From the NCBI GenBank assembly GCA_943736015.1, contig OX031060.1:27171231-27235230 (forward strand): a stretch of 64,000 bases of DNA, written 5' to 3'. This DNA is from Tridacna crocea (taxonomy: Eukaryota; Mollusca; Bivalvia; Cardiida; Cardiidae). A program made the position numbers and the translations under genes. Of this stretch, positions 28,101-43,100 are shown one piece after another (position 1 is the first letter of the stretch; every line of letters begins with the position of its first letter). The notes under the pieces were generated by a model. That model saw only the letters and a list, made by a program, of their open reading frames with translations, was not told the origin of the DNA and searched no databases.

Positions 28101-31100
28101 TCATGTCATTTGAAAGTTTACTAGCAGTTCCTCTGGTTATTTCAAATCAACAATTGAAAAAAGGTATATTATCTAGGGCTAAAAGAACTAGATTGTATGC
28201 TTTAGCCTTAAATCTTTACCAAATGATATTATTTTGGGCTAGTCCAAACTGAAAGCATTTGCAGATGACAAAATAAATGTGAATCAAAAATTGAAATTTA
28301 ATTTGAAAAGAGTAGAAAATATTGTGGGCAAACGAGAAAATGCTGGTAACCTTTTCCCACAAAGTTTTCACAGGCTTTCTTTCTCAGGGTTGTTAAAAAT
28401 TGGGTTTGTGCGGTAAGGGGTTAGTCAAGAGATAATAATTGAGAAAAGTTTTTAAAAAAATGGGCTATGTCTAATTCAGAAGAGGAAAATGCTTCTTTCA
28501 AAACAAATATTAAAAAGATTGCACCAAGAGGAGCGATGGTTTGAAAAAAGCTAGTGTGTGTTTGTTGGGGGGTGGGGGGGGCCCTCTAAGGGAGATACTA
28601 ATCAAAACCATATGGTAATTATCTATCAAATACACATACACACAAATAAAAACATTCAATATTTTAAAACAATGAAGTCTTCAACAGAATTTACCTGTAA
28701 CACTAGGAGATGATTCATAACTAGATGAGGACACCTGGAAGTTAGAACTAGTAGCACTGGTGCTTGGTCTACTGTTCTGTTGTGGTGTATTACAGGGAAC
28801 AAAAACAGCCTCCCCAATATTGTTAAGACTTTCTTTCGAAACTGTTTTCCTTCCTTTTGGGGCAGATCCCTAGAAACGGAAAATAAGACAGAATATAAAA
28901 TAGAGCAGTGCAAATTATTTACAATTCTGAAAATTTCTGATAAACAAGCACAGGTGTTATCCATTCATTAGCGTTTTCTTGCCAATCATGAAAAAAATTC
29001 ATATCAATAATCACAGGTTTTGGGAGTCTGATTTTGATCTACAAAAACAAAGAAAATTGAGACAAGTGGTTACACAGGTATAGCCAATGGCATACAGGCA
29101 CTTTTATTTTTTTGTCAAAATGAAAATTTCCTATTTCCTGTTTTTTTTCTTTTGTCAGCTTCCCATATAAACCACAGCAAAATTTGCTAAAGGATACTTA
29201 AAGGTTGTAAGCCATTATTCCTGTATTTTCAAATTTAGGTAAGTTAGTGAATGGTGATTTCTGCCATATAAACATAAAATATGTAAATAATAGAAACTTA
29301 AATGAGGTTTTAAAGTTCAAAGTTTTGAAAGAAAATCTAAATATCTTTCTTCAACCCTTTAGCACACAATAACGACTTTTAACAACCCTGAGGAAGAGGC
29401 CTTTTGAAAACTTTGTGGGAAAAAGAGAAAATGCTGGTTACCAGCATTTTCTCCTTTTCCCATAAAGTTTTCTTCTCTATTGAAGAAAAATTGCATCATT
29501 TGTGCCACTACGGAATTATCCTTTGCAAGTGCTTTCCAGTCGGATAGATCTAAAATTCTGCTGTGTGGTAAAGGGTTAAACCAAAACACCTACCTGTTCA
29601 CAGACAATCTGGTGATCAGCTCTATGTATTGCCAAGAATGGATAGCACGTCAAGAGACAGTTGTCTGCAGTGGCAGTGACCATCAGTTTAAATGGTTTAG
29701 GACATCCCTCAAATGTGAACAGGACAGGTTGGCAGAACGAGACTGGTTTAGGACTGGTAAAGGATACTTTGCAGGGAATGGTGAATGGTTCTATCTGCCC
29801 TTCATCTCCACAACAAGGCTTTACCTCTGTAAAGAGGTAAGGAGTGATTTAATATAGCAAAAGAATTATTTTCATCACATAACCTCCCTTGTTTTCAGTG
29901 TAATATACCCATTACGAATTTTCTTATCTTACACATGTTTAATATCATATGTGTGTGACATCATTTTTGACGATATTTTGTATGCATTTCATACCAGTGA
30001 ATGGGTCTCATGGAAATACCGCAGGTGCATTTATGAATGTTTTTGCACCATCTGACTGATATTTTGTGAAATATCATTATGTGCTAAAAAGAATTTGACA
30101 TTTGTGGGCGTTTGAGATAATATTTTATTAAACTTGTCAAGGAAAATGTTATTAAGCTTGCCAAAGGCTCGCTTAATAACATTTACCTAGACTCGTTTAA
30201 TAAAATCTTATCTCAAAAGCCAACTCATATCAGATCCTATACATACCCTGAATCAGTCACCTGAACCTAGGTACTTTTGACAGTTGTTTTGAAAACAAGA
30301 GCTGAAAAATGTGACTTTCAGAAGACACATATGGGCAATCTATAATTTGTCTATTGACCTAATCTTTGACCGGAGGTGATGCATATTTGCAAATGTCTTT
30401 GATTTTATTGATTCAGACATTCTGACCAGGTTCAATGAAAGTATAGAAGAAAATACGGCCTCCAGTGTGTACACAAGGTTGTCTTACAATATGGCTAGGT
30501 GACATACTCATTGACACAAGGTGACCAACATTCAGTTTGTTCAGAACATTATCAAAGACAATATTCTGGATAAATTTCCGGAACATTTAGCCAAACGTAA
30601 TGCCTAATAGAAGAAATGATTAATTTCAGTCTATGTGATGAAACATACTGGATAAGGAAAAAAAATGCTTATAATCTGTGTTTTCTAGTTTCCAACGCCA
30701 TTTTCTAGTCTTCCAAGGACAAATCAAATCAATTGAGTCCCACTTTCATGATGTGAATCTTTTCAATATGGACCACAGGCCCTTATTTTACAATTTTTAA
30801 TATCAACAATGTGTAAAACAGACAGAAAATCACTGACCTTGACCTTCAGGGAAGGTAACCTTGAGAGGACTTAATTTTGAGCCATCCTCACACTCTACCT
30901 GTGGAGTTTCAACACTAATAATTGTATCTCTGAAAAGAGAAAAAATAGAAGTATATCATAATTATAACCTCCACAGATCCTTGTTTCTAAGAACTCTAGA
31001 ACCAGATGACAAGAATATCACTTTCTTAGCAAATGATTTCTACTTTCATCCTTTAGAAAAACTGAGTAAGAAGAAAATTATTATAGAAGAAAAGCTTTTT

Positions 31101-34100
31101 ATTATAAAAACATCCCATTTTTATCTTAAAACATTAAAATCAAATCCTAGAAAGGTTAACATTCAGTCAGTCCTACATTTTGGTCTTTTATATCTGAAGG
31201 CAGGGCTATAACACTTTTTCATTGAATCAATGTAAAAAAAAAAAGCAACCCTAGTAATGCAGTAAATAAATACACATTTTCCCTTTACAATACAGTCTTA
31301 TGGTTAAACCCTTTACAACAGGGCAAACCTTTAGGCTTTTCCAAATCAAACCCTTTATCAGACAACAAAACTTGTCCAAACTGAAAGAATTTGCAGATGA
31401 CAATTTCAGTGCAGCACAGATGGTGCAATTTCTTTTTGATTGGGTAGAAAACATTCTGTGAAAACGAGAAAATGCTGGTTACCAGCATTTTCTCCTTTTC
31501 TCCAAGTGTCATCAAAAGTATGCATTGTACAGTAAAGGGTTAAAGAAATAACAGCCTATAATTCAAATGTTTATGAATAATAGTACTTGTACTTGGTAAA
31601 GTAGAAAATATTGTGAGGAAAGAAAAATGCTACTTACCATCATTTTAATCTTTTCAAACAACATTTTCAAAAAGCTTCTTTCTCAGGGATGTTAAAACTT
31701 GGGATTGTTTGGTAAAAGGTTAACAAACCCTGACAATGAAAACTTTTAACAACAAGCTTTCAGTACAAGTCCAAGATCAGACTTTGATAAAATTTATATG
31801 CAGTCTAATCCATGCCATCTGCAAAGGCCCCTAGCTGTGTTTGCCTACTGTGTTGAAATCTTTTTCTATTGCACTACCCATGGAATCAATCAATTACTTA
31901 CTTCTTAAACTGTGCTGCATGCATTGTAAACTCTGTGCTCACTTCTGTTGTCAAAGGTACTGGTGTAAGTACAATAGCCAGGGGATCAAACCACAGTTTG
32001 GGAGCTTTCAGTTCAGCAGTTACTTGAAGATACTGATAAGGTTTCTCGTAGTTGTCATTCAAAATGACTGGGAATAATGCTTCATATCTGCCAGGTTCCC
32101 CTATGAAAATAGAATAAGTGATAGAAAATTTACTTCTTAACCCTGTACCACACAATGCCAACATTTAACGACCCTGAGGAGTAGGCCTTTTGGAAACGTT
32201 GTGGGAAAAGGAGAAAATGCTGGTAACCAGCATTTTCTCTTTTCCTCTCTTTTTTTCTGCACAATGTTTTCAAAAATTTTCTGTATCAGGGTTGCTGATA
32301 CTTGGGATTGTGTGGTTAGGGGTTACAGCAATTAATACTTTACCAAGCAAACCCGTTTCCCAAGGAAAGCAGAACTGTCACAACTCTAAATTACCTACCC
32401 CCTACTTATTATATTGTCATTACACCAGAGAAAAAAAAAATCAAACAGCAATAATAATTCTGATAAAATTTGACCAATCATGATCAAATTCCATTTCGCC
32501 CAATAACGATCATTTCGTTCATTAAAATGAGATGCAAGCCGCGCATGCGCAGTCAGTGAGCTTAGCATTTCCGCCAGTGTCGGTTGTTTTATCGAAGAAA
32601 TAAGGGAATTATATTCATATTTCTGTTGGATATCGTGGCTTAGCGGACGAGGTTCGCTGTTTATTTGGAAATTTTATTCCTTGTTGCCACTCCGCTCATA
32701 TCGGACGCTGTTCGATATCTGGAACATTATCATGATCAAATTCTCTTGGTAGAAAGGGTTCCATTAAAATTTCAATCAGTTTGTTCAACACTGTAAAATG
32801 AGAATACGAATCAAAATTGTATCTACAGGCAAATAGACAGGCAGAGAGACAAAAATTATAGTTTAATCTCCAATCATCAGCCTGTGTATAAGGAGGGTTG
32901 ATAAAATTGTGTAAAAAGAAAAACAAGGTAGTAGCTGCATTTACCAGCTATCAAAAAATTAACTCTTTCCCAAACAATCCCTGGTTTTTATGGGTCTGGA
33001 ATAGTAGCCTTTAGGAAACATTGTGGGAAAAGGAGAAAATGCTGATAAGCAGCATTTTTTCCTTTTCCCACAATGTTTTCTACCCTATCATAGACAGAAA
33101 TCATCTTTTCAGCAAGAGTTGAATTGTCGTCTGCAAATGCTTTCAGTTTGGTCTAGTCAAAAAGTTTGTCGTTTGGGAAAAGGTTAAAGGAAAGACCATT
33201 CTGCTATTAAGGTCCAAACTTACTTGGACAGAACATCACAGCAACTTCCTGAGTTTCTCCTGCTTTCAGGTCACCATCTATCCCCTTGGTTTCCTCTCCA
33301 GTTGGGTTCACAAAAGGGGCTCCAGATGGGTGGATAAATTTGAAAACTCCATCTTCTATGGCTTTATTTGTGCTTCTAAGATCAATGCCCCATCTTATAT
33401 CTGAGTCACTATTGTTGACAAAAATGGTGCTCTGCAAAAGAAGAAAACATGTGGGGTCTTAAAATTGTTTTTCTTGAAAAAGTCCAAGCTGCCTTTTTGT
33501 TGTTTAACTCTTTACCAAACGACACAATTTTGAACTAGTCCAAATTGAAAGCATTTGCAGACAACAAAATTAATGTGAATCAAAAATGGAAATTTGATTT
33601 GGAAAGGGTAGAAAACATTTTTGGAAAAGGAGAAAATGCTGGTTACCACCATGTTTTCAAAGGCTTTCTTTCTCCGGGTTGTTAAAAGTCGGGATTGTGT
33701 GGTAAAGAGTTAAACAGTTCACTGTTGCAAATTTTGGTGTACCTCTGATCTTAGCTAATTTCAGAGGAAATATTGTGTGGGAAAAAAAAGGGCTCTACGG
33801 TTTTCAAAGCAGTATTTTCCTTTCATCAAATGTTATTTCTCTCTGTTACTGCAATACTTTTGGCAGGTCTAATGAAAGCCTGCACAGTGATTGCTGAACT
33901 CTTTATCAAATGATATCATGCTTCCACAGTATAGCTGAAGAAGGCTTTTGAAAACAAAGCATTTTCTCCTTTTTCCACACTGATTTCTTCCCTTTTAAAG
34001 ACAATTTGCTTCATTTCAGCTGCAATAGATTTTTTGTCAGTGACTGCTTCCAATAAAGAAGAGAAATGAAATTTGTTTTCTAACAAAGAGTATATTTATT

Positions 34101-37100
34101 ACCTTTGATTGTTTCTGTCCTGTCTGGACTGAGGAATCATAGAAAGCAGAGGGTGCAAACAGCTCTATCTTATTTGTTGATAGTTGTAGGGGTTGTCTCA
34201 ATGCCGTAGCAATCACATGTTTCCTGGGAGTATCCACCCTAAAGGGTTGGGGTTTTGGGTTAATGATATGCATGATGCTGTTCTTGTTGGAGGGAGCAGG
34301 GGTTGGTGGGAATGGTGTGGGGGCAGGTGAAGGAGCCCCTATGTGGTTTATGACAACTGGCAATACAAAATCATAAGCAGCTACCTGTAAAAATATAAAA
34401 AAAATAATGATAAAGATCAAATATTGGGCTAATAATGTGAAGTCTTTACCACACAATCGCAACATTAAACAACCTAGAAGGACAGGCCTTCTCCAAGGAG
34501 AAAATGTTAGTAATTACTAATTAGCATTTTCTTCTTTTCCCACGATGTTTTTAATTCTTCCCAAATCTTTCAAAATTATTCCATATTCTGCAAATGCTTT
34601 CAATTTGGACAAGTGTAAAGTTTTGTCATTGGTTAATTCATGCTTCCCACCCTTTTCTAAGTCTGCCTTTAAATGGCCTTGAAGTAGAAGGATCTTTCTC
34701 CTTGTCTGCTAATGTTTTCTAACTTCTCATTTTGATACAAATTTCTATCCTTTGATCCGTATGAAGTCTGTTGTCTGCAAATACTTTTGATAGTGGCAAG
34801 CCTGAATTTTTGAATTCAGAATAAGGATTGAAATAAGAATGGTTTGTGAAATATGACTGCACTAAGTCAAACATAGCCAGGAAAATACTGTGGATTTTTT
34901 TCCATAAGAAACACATGTACGAGTACATGTATGTCCCTTTACCAAATAATCCTTGGTTTTTACAACCCTGAGATAGAAGCCTTTTAAAAACAATGTGGGA
35001 GAAGGAGAAAATGCTGGTAACCAGCATTTTCTCCTTTTCCAACAACGTTTTCTATCCTGCGGGAAACAGAATTCAATTTTTGAGTTATGTTTAATTTGTT
35101 GTCTGTAAGTGCTTTCAATTTGATCCAGTTTAAAATTTTGTTGTTTGGTAAAAGGATATGCAAAAATTACCTGTCACAGATTTATTGTAATATACTAATG
35201 TAATAAAGGAATGTATACATAGAGTTGTTTGTATTTGAGTCAATTACCTCAGTAGGCATAAAGATCAGTTCCCCTTCTATGGTCTCTTCTGGGTTCAGAG
35301 TGATAGAGAACATTCCTGGGTTTAAAATCTGATAGGCATAGTCCTCTGGAAACAGACAAGTAAAAGAAAATACAATCTATACAATCTATATATATCATGC
35401 AGTTGCAAATGGGGGCTTAATGCATCTCCATAATGTACATTCCAAGCAAGTCCTCACGGTACCATACATCTCTAAAATTGGCTTTGTATAACAACCTTCT
35501 GAATCTTGACGTACACTGGTCCTTTGACACACTGAAAACTGACCAATGGCGAAAAGCTTCGACCCAGGTCAGCCTGGGTCGTTATTTTTCAAAACTTCAT
35601 TAACTCTTTACCAAATAATAAAATTTTAGACTTGTCCAAATTGAAAGCATTTGCAAACGACAAAATAAAAGTGATTTGAAATTTGTTTTGTGAAGGGTAG
35701 AAAACTTTGTGGGAAAAGGAGAAAATGCTGGTTACCAGTTTTTTCTCCTTTTCCCACCATGTTTTCCAAAGGCTTCTTTCTCAGGGTCATCCTAGCGAAA
35801 ATAGGTAATGGGTTAAGCCCCCCTTTTCACAGAGCTTGGCTCATATATATTTGGTCAAAATCTCAGACACATCAATCTATTTCAAACGTCAGCAAACAAA
35901 GGCATTCCATTTGTTTTTAGACATTTCTCCACAAAACTAAGCTTTGTGGTACAAATCAAGGACCTTTTTAGAGTAAAGATTCATTACACACTCTGAACTT
36001 AGAACAGGATTTCTTAAATGGGTATAACAGTCACCAAAGTGACAAAATACAACTGAAACTTATTCACCCCCATATTTTTTTTAAGTATTCTGTACATGAG
36101 TACTGTTCATTATAAACACTTCAGTCATAGAAATAACTTTGATTGGATTACAACTAATAAAGCTATCAAATCTCATGTTATAATCTTCTGGGCAAAATTT
36201 ATTATTACCTTGTGTCTGATAGCCTGGAAAGTTCAGATTAAAATCCTTGAACCTAGTTAAGTCAAACTCTAGTCTAGCCTTTGTCAGCATCTGGAAAAAT
36301 AGTATAATCAAGCTCAATGTACTTTTGCAGTATTGTAAAGAAATATAAAGAGAATACATGTATCTGTGAGTTCAACATTAAATGAGAGGTGCAGTGTAAG
36401 TTGTTTTTATAGTATATACAACATACTGCTTTCAATTTGTAGCATATGTAATTAATTATGTATAGAACTTTTTCAGACAGGAAAATTTTAGACTGCTTTT
36501 TCAGGATATTTCACAAAAAAGTGTAAAGTGCATGTATGTCTATGGTCAGACTGCATAGAATGTCTGATCTTGAACTATGCTGATCTTGGTTGAATTTTAA
36601 AGACAAAAAGGCATAGAGATAAATTAATCAAATGAGGCAATTTCACCCTCTTCCAAAATACTTTTATACATATTGAATTATCCAAACTTTACAAGAATAT
36701 TTTCAAAGTTGCATACTGTAAATATGTTTCAGGAAGTTATTTGCATAAGCAGCTTCACAGAGAATTAGTTATAATTAACCCTTTACTGCACAATTAATTT
36801 GGAGCAGTTTAAAATTTTGTTAGTTAACAACTATGAAAAAATAACAGATTACATTTTAGAAGAAAATACAGTATATTACCTTATTGATCATTTTGAAAGG
36901 CAAGGTAGATCCCGAACCGCAATAAACTCCACCAAAGTTAAAATTTGGCTGAAAATAAAGAAGCCCATCTACAGAGGTATTCATCCACAATTCTCTAAAT
37001 TGCTTTAACCCGTTCAGGGCCATAAGCAAGAATTGTTATCTTTGTGGCCGTCATAGATCAAGATCTTTGATCTATATTGTCCGCTTGTGTAGTTGAGCCT

Positions 37101-40100
37101 ACACAATCACAGTCTTTGTAAGTTTCAGTAGATTCTATTTGAAGCTGTTGAAAGAGGTCGAGTATTTTTATTTGGCTCTGACAGAGTTAAGGTGGTTTCA
37201 AAGACTATTTATCTGATTGGCTGAGACAAAACACATTAGTCAAGTGTTTAGTCTTGGGATTTAGGATCAGATTTGAAAATTCAGAATGGTTGGTGAATTC
37301 AATTAATATGAATGCTGACTAGAATTAATCAATGAACAAAGTCACTGTTTTTATCATCATTTACAGCTTTTATATAATTTAAAGAACTTCAATTCAACAA
37401 TTATTTTCATATACATGTACTTACAAGGTCTATGTCTACTTTTGGAGGCTCCACAGTACCACCCATACGTAGCTCTAGGTTCTTAGACCCTCGAACTGTC
37501 ACATTGACACGGGTATCGAATTTCAATATTGCATCAGGTGTCAATTTGACAGACAGCTCTGCAAATCCCCCCACAGGCACAATACCATGGAGTGGACTGA
37601 CCTGTAACCCTTGGAATGGGTTTGGATCATTGACCTGCAAATCAAAATTCATGTCATAATTTTACCTGGCTTCAAATTGCTAGAATTATCAACTTTTAAA
37701 GCACTTTCAAATAACAGATTAAAAGTGACTAAAATGTTTAGTCCAGTAAAAATATGAAATAGTAGAAAGCATTGGAGGAAAAGGAAAAAATATTGGTTAA
37801 ATCCATTTCCTTTTTCTTGCTATGTTTTTAAAAGCTTCTTCTCTAGAGTCATTGAGATATGTAATTGTTTGGTTAAGAAATAGTCTTCTTTCTATTATGG
37901 TTTATCATTCAATAAACCACAGTTGTAAGATATGAGGCACAAAAAATAATCCACAAGGGTGATTGTCCAGGTGATTTATTCATAGTGCACCATAACTCAC
38001 AACATGGCTTATCAAAAGATAAATCACGGTAAAAAGAAGACAATTTTGATTCTATCATAGTCAACTCTTAATCAAAGGAAAACAAGTTCATAATTGAAAT
38101 GAAAATGCAGATGCGGATTATATTCCATGGAATAACCCTAGATTTTACCATGCTTTGTTTGCACTAATAGAGCCAAATTTATGTCAATAAAGGATCAAAC
38201 CTTATTTTGTGTTGATTACCTATATTTCACAACAATTTCACAACAATGTTTTTAACTCTTTAACATGTATAAATACCAGACCTTTTCATAACAGGCAGAA
38301 AATGCTACCAGCATTTTTTCATTTTCCCACTAGGTTTTCACGAAAGCCTGTTTCTCAGTATTGTAAAAACTCGCTATTGCATGGTGAAGACTTGAAAATG
38401 TCTATAAAGTTTCCAATACCTTTTCCTCGGAGACATAAAAACATGTAATCAATCTAACAAAGAGAACTTTATCAGTAAAAACAATAGATGTAATAAAGTA
38501 CCTGAAAGTAAGCATGATTTTGACCTGTGTTAGCCAAAAGTACATTTCTTGCTGTGGTCAGATTTACAGGGACCTGGCCAAACATAATCCTTCTCTCCAC
38601 AAACTGGACATGAGTTGGCCCAAGCTGGAAAAAATAGATTTGAATACTGAAATAGATTCATATACATGTATGTACAAGAAGTCTAGTACTGGTCAGTGCT
38701 TACAAACTTTTTTCCTACTCAACTCAGCTGAGTATGTACTTTCAAACTAATACAGTATTTGATTCACTTAACATAGCAAGTTTTTCGCTTTTTCAAACTT
38801 CTCTTTCCTTCTTCTTTTTGAATGAAAGTTTTTATGTTTCACTATAGTACTTTCAGAAGCACTAATTGAAGTGAATATTTGAGTATGGCTCAGTTGAGCA
38901 TGAAATTAAACTTTACAAGCAAAGGCCCAAGTTATAATGAGCTGGGTGTTATCAATGTGACACAATAACACCCTTTGGTTGCTAAGCATCAGTCATGGAC
39001 CTTTTGCTGTGCAGTCTGATCTTTGATTTACAGTCTGATATGGATTTTTTTTTTCACTAAAAATACCTTTAAAAGTGACATTTGGGTAAGAAAGATTTTA
39101 CTACTTGCTTGAAAATTTGTTAATGCAGACAACAAAACCAACATAAGTAAAAACGAGCTTAAGCTCTCTGACAGGATAAGAAAAACTGGAGTATTACACA
39201 GTTATTAGAATAAATGGATCCAGCATTCAGGCGCAACGAAAATCTGATGGGCGTATCGTTTACAGAGATGCATCCAAATTTAAACGATTCTTTGAAAACA
39301 ATGATGGATGGCGTGAAAGATTATTGCGTATACCCGAGAAAAACCAAATTACACAAGATGTACCAGAGAGCAATATGCACAGTCCTGAACCCCAGCTCAA
39401 TCAAACAAAACACAGAGACCTGCCAAACAAACTAGAGAACTACCTAAACGATTAAGACGATTACCATCAAGATTCAAAGACTACATTCTAGACCATAAGA
39501 AATAATTTAAATACATTTAAACTTTATTTCAATGGACAACATTTGGACTTAAGATCTTTTTTTAAAACATGGAAGAAATGTGATATTATTCTATATTTAG
39601 ACACTTATGACGTCGTGTCTTAGCAACGTCATTCTTTGTGTTACTCTGTTTCAATATGGTTGATTAAAACTACAGAAATGATTTATTGTTAATAATCTAT
39701 GGACATAACAGTTACCAATATTTCTCTATTCTAATATTGTTTTCAAAACCATCTTTCCAAGGGTCATGAAAACATAGGATCTATTATCAAAGGGTTAAAT
39801 ATATGTTAATCCATTACCACACAAGCCTTACTTTTGACACCCCTCAGAAAGAAGCCTTTTGAAAACTGTGGGAAAAGGAGAAAAAGCTGGTAACCAGCAT
39901 TTTCTCCTTTTTCCACAATGTTTTCTACCCTTCACAAAAGAAATTTCAAATTTTCAATCACTTTTATTTTGCATATGCAAATACTTTCGATTTGGAATAG
40001 CCTGAAATTTTGTCATTTGGTAATGAGTTAAAGCATTTTTTATCTGTTCTATGATATCTGCTATAAATTCCATCGCATATCAATCAAAGACAAAAAAATC

Positions 40101-43100
40101 CAAGTGATGGTAAATGTTACATTTCAACAGCTTGGAAAACTTAGAAGGAAACATGTGATTCCTTGAGCACTTGCTTGTTGAAGGCAATGGCTCTACCTCC
40201 AATATTTTCCAAAACTGTCCACTACTGTGGTGCGAGCTTCAGTATAATTTACTTTCATAGTCTTTTTACCTCTGCCTTGCATTTTAACTGAAGAGTTTCT
40301 CCACTATGAACCATCAGTGAAAAAGAACCATCTTCTGGTGCCAGATAAGACGGATGCCACACCACCTCACAATCCAGATCTTTAAATGGATCAACAACCC
40401 CTGTGGCAGGCCGTATTGAAAATGCAGTTCCTTTTTCACCCAGATTAGGAGCCCATGTGAATTCTGCTGGGTAGTTCAGCCTATTGTATAATGTAATGAT
40501 CCCTCTAAAACCTGAAATTGCAAAAAGCTTTACATTTTACCTCCTGCAGGAAATTTTTAATTATCTTATTTTGAAATCATGGCAAAATGACAAGTAATTT
40601 GAGGTGAACACTTTTTTCCTTTTGTTGTAATGATTTGATATAGGTTAAAAAAAAAAAAAAAAAAAAAAACATTTTCATTGTCCTTGTCTGCATTTAAACC
40701 CCCTTTTTTTGGGAGAGGTTATTATGATATGTTGTGTGGAAAACCATATAAATGTGATGGTTTACCTTTAGTTGGCAGAAAAACAAGAAAAAGAAAAGCT
40801 GAATAAACACAGTGATCAGATTTGTCTTGGAAAGGCTACAGTACATTGTGGTAATAGATCAAAATCAAACATCTTTTGGTAAAGGGTCAAATACTTACCT
40901 GCTTCTGCTGGCAGGCCAAATGAAGGTTTCAAAACAAGTTCTTCTGTAGACAGTTCTAAAGCAACAGGCACAACCTCTGCCAGCACAGTTACATGATGTT
41001 TGTGGTAATTATTGACTGTATATGTTACTGATCTGTGAAACACAGGAGAAATCATCAGAAATTTAAAATTTATTGACTGATGTCATCTGGGTGTAAGAAA
41101 TGGTAGCATTATTTACTGACTGTAGTGCTAGATTAGAAAACAAAAGGAAAAATACTAATGATAATCCAAAAACCAGTGTAATTAAAAATGTTTATATCAT
41201 GGTTAATGTTGTCATATTCATCATATCAATTCATGCTGACATTTTCAAAAATTGGAAAGTAAAATTGTGATGTAAGCTGAAATGGCAAAGGATGTTCTGA
41301 CCATTTGGTTTAGGAATAGATAAATTGTGCTGCTTTCAATATCTAAACACTTTTGAGAAATAGACTAAGAAAGTTATAAAGAATGGTTGGTGAATATGGA
41401 CCAGGCCTAACAAGCCACTCAAGAACCTAAAGAATATTGTATTCTATGGTTTTCATCAGACTTGGGTTTAGAGAAAAAGACTCACCTCTGAAACTTCTGT
41501 TTCACATTAGACTCAAATATTATAGGTATAAAAGCCTTGGATTTTGGTGGTACAACTTGTGACAAAGGACTGCTTTGCCTAAGTTCTCTGCAGTCAATCT
41601 ACAAATAGAATATTTATAGGCATTTTGTAATTTGATCTTGATCAGTTTTGACTAATCATTAATAAAAAATCATTTTATAGACTTGAACATCACTGGAACA
41701 ATATGCACTGTCAATGAAATGTATTATATGAACTTCGCTGTATGCATTTGCATGTGTGTTTTTTTTTGTTTGTTTTTTTTTCTTCTGTTTCCTTGGTCTC
41801 ATTTTTATGGCACTTGCACTTCACTGAGTAGACTAACAGCAAGAATTACTCTTCAAAACTGGGAAATATACACAAAAAGAGAAATTTAGAACATGTCACC
41901 TTTAACTCCCAACTATAAACTGGACCTTAAAGCTTTGTACCTAAAAAAACCTTCTCTGCAACTTGTCTCATCATTCACATGGGTGAAATAATTTAAAAAT
42001 CAAACAAGGGGTAAAAAAATCATGGACTGGAGACAATTTAAACCATTTCCACACAATCCCTACTTTTGATGCCTCTGCTTAAGAAGCCTTTAGAAATCAT
42101 TGTGGGAAAAGGAGAAAATGCTGGTAGCCAGCATTAGCATTTTCTCCTTTTCCCACAATGTTTTCTACCCGTCACAAACAAATTTCAAATTTTCAGCCAC
42201 TTTTATTTTGTCGTCTGCAAATGCTTTCGATTTGGACAAGCCTAAAATTTTGTCGTTTGGTAATGAGTTAAGACCATGTGACCATTGACCCCTTACTGTG
42301 ACATTTACCAAGATACATGAAGAGCATAACGTCATGCACCCCTTTCCATGTGAAAGTAAAATAATCTACATGCATAATTGGAGTTATCAACCTTTTTTCG
42401 GTCCACAGTCTTACACAAAACTTTTCATAAATGAAGAGACTAAAAAAATCCGGATGTAGAATACATTACCTCTGCCACTACAAGAACATTCTGATCCAGA
42501 TTGTTGACTATCTCCATGTTTTTGGTAGAGATTGATCTTAAACACACTTTACCAAAGTCTATGATTGCTGGACCTGGTGATAAAATGAAAAATACAGTGT
42601 TTGACCTATACCAAGCAATCAAATATTTTCATTTTTTGAAAACATAGAGGGAAAAGGAGAAAATGCTTTTAGCCAGTATTTTCTGCTTTTCCAACAATAT
42701 TTCTTTCCAAAGTCAAAACTATGACTCACAATTCCTTCTTTGTCCGCTGATGCTTCCATACAGACAAGTAAAATATTTTGACATCTGGTACAGATCAAGT
42801 TAAACCTTTCAAAAACCATCTAGACTAGTGTTTTTATGATCCTGGTGAAAAATATTTTAGCAGGTAACCTACATTTTCTTTTTTTTTTCAACAGTATTTC
42901 ATACCCTTTTCACTGACAAGTTTCATTATTTTAGGTACATCCAAGTTTTCATATGCAAGTGCTTTCAATTTGTACATGTCTGAAATTTTTATGTTTGGCA
43001 AAGTTTCAAGGGATCAGTTAGACAAAAGACCAAATTTAATATTGCAAGAGCAGAGTTATTTTGATCTCTTACAATATTGGATGGTGTGGATACAATATCA

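Noticed and set aside
30861..31211. 116-codon plus-strand ORF near exon 27
   Set aside because: It overlaps the minus-strand CFAP47 exon 27 and continues in lysine/leucine-rich AT sequence; antisense shadow.
32530..32680. Possible tRNA gene from a GGCTTAGCGG A-box-like word
   Set aside because: The B-box-like GGTTCG is only about a dozen bases away and no cloverleaf can be drawn.
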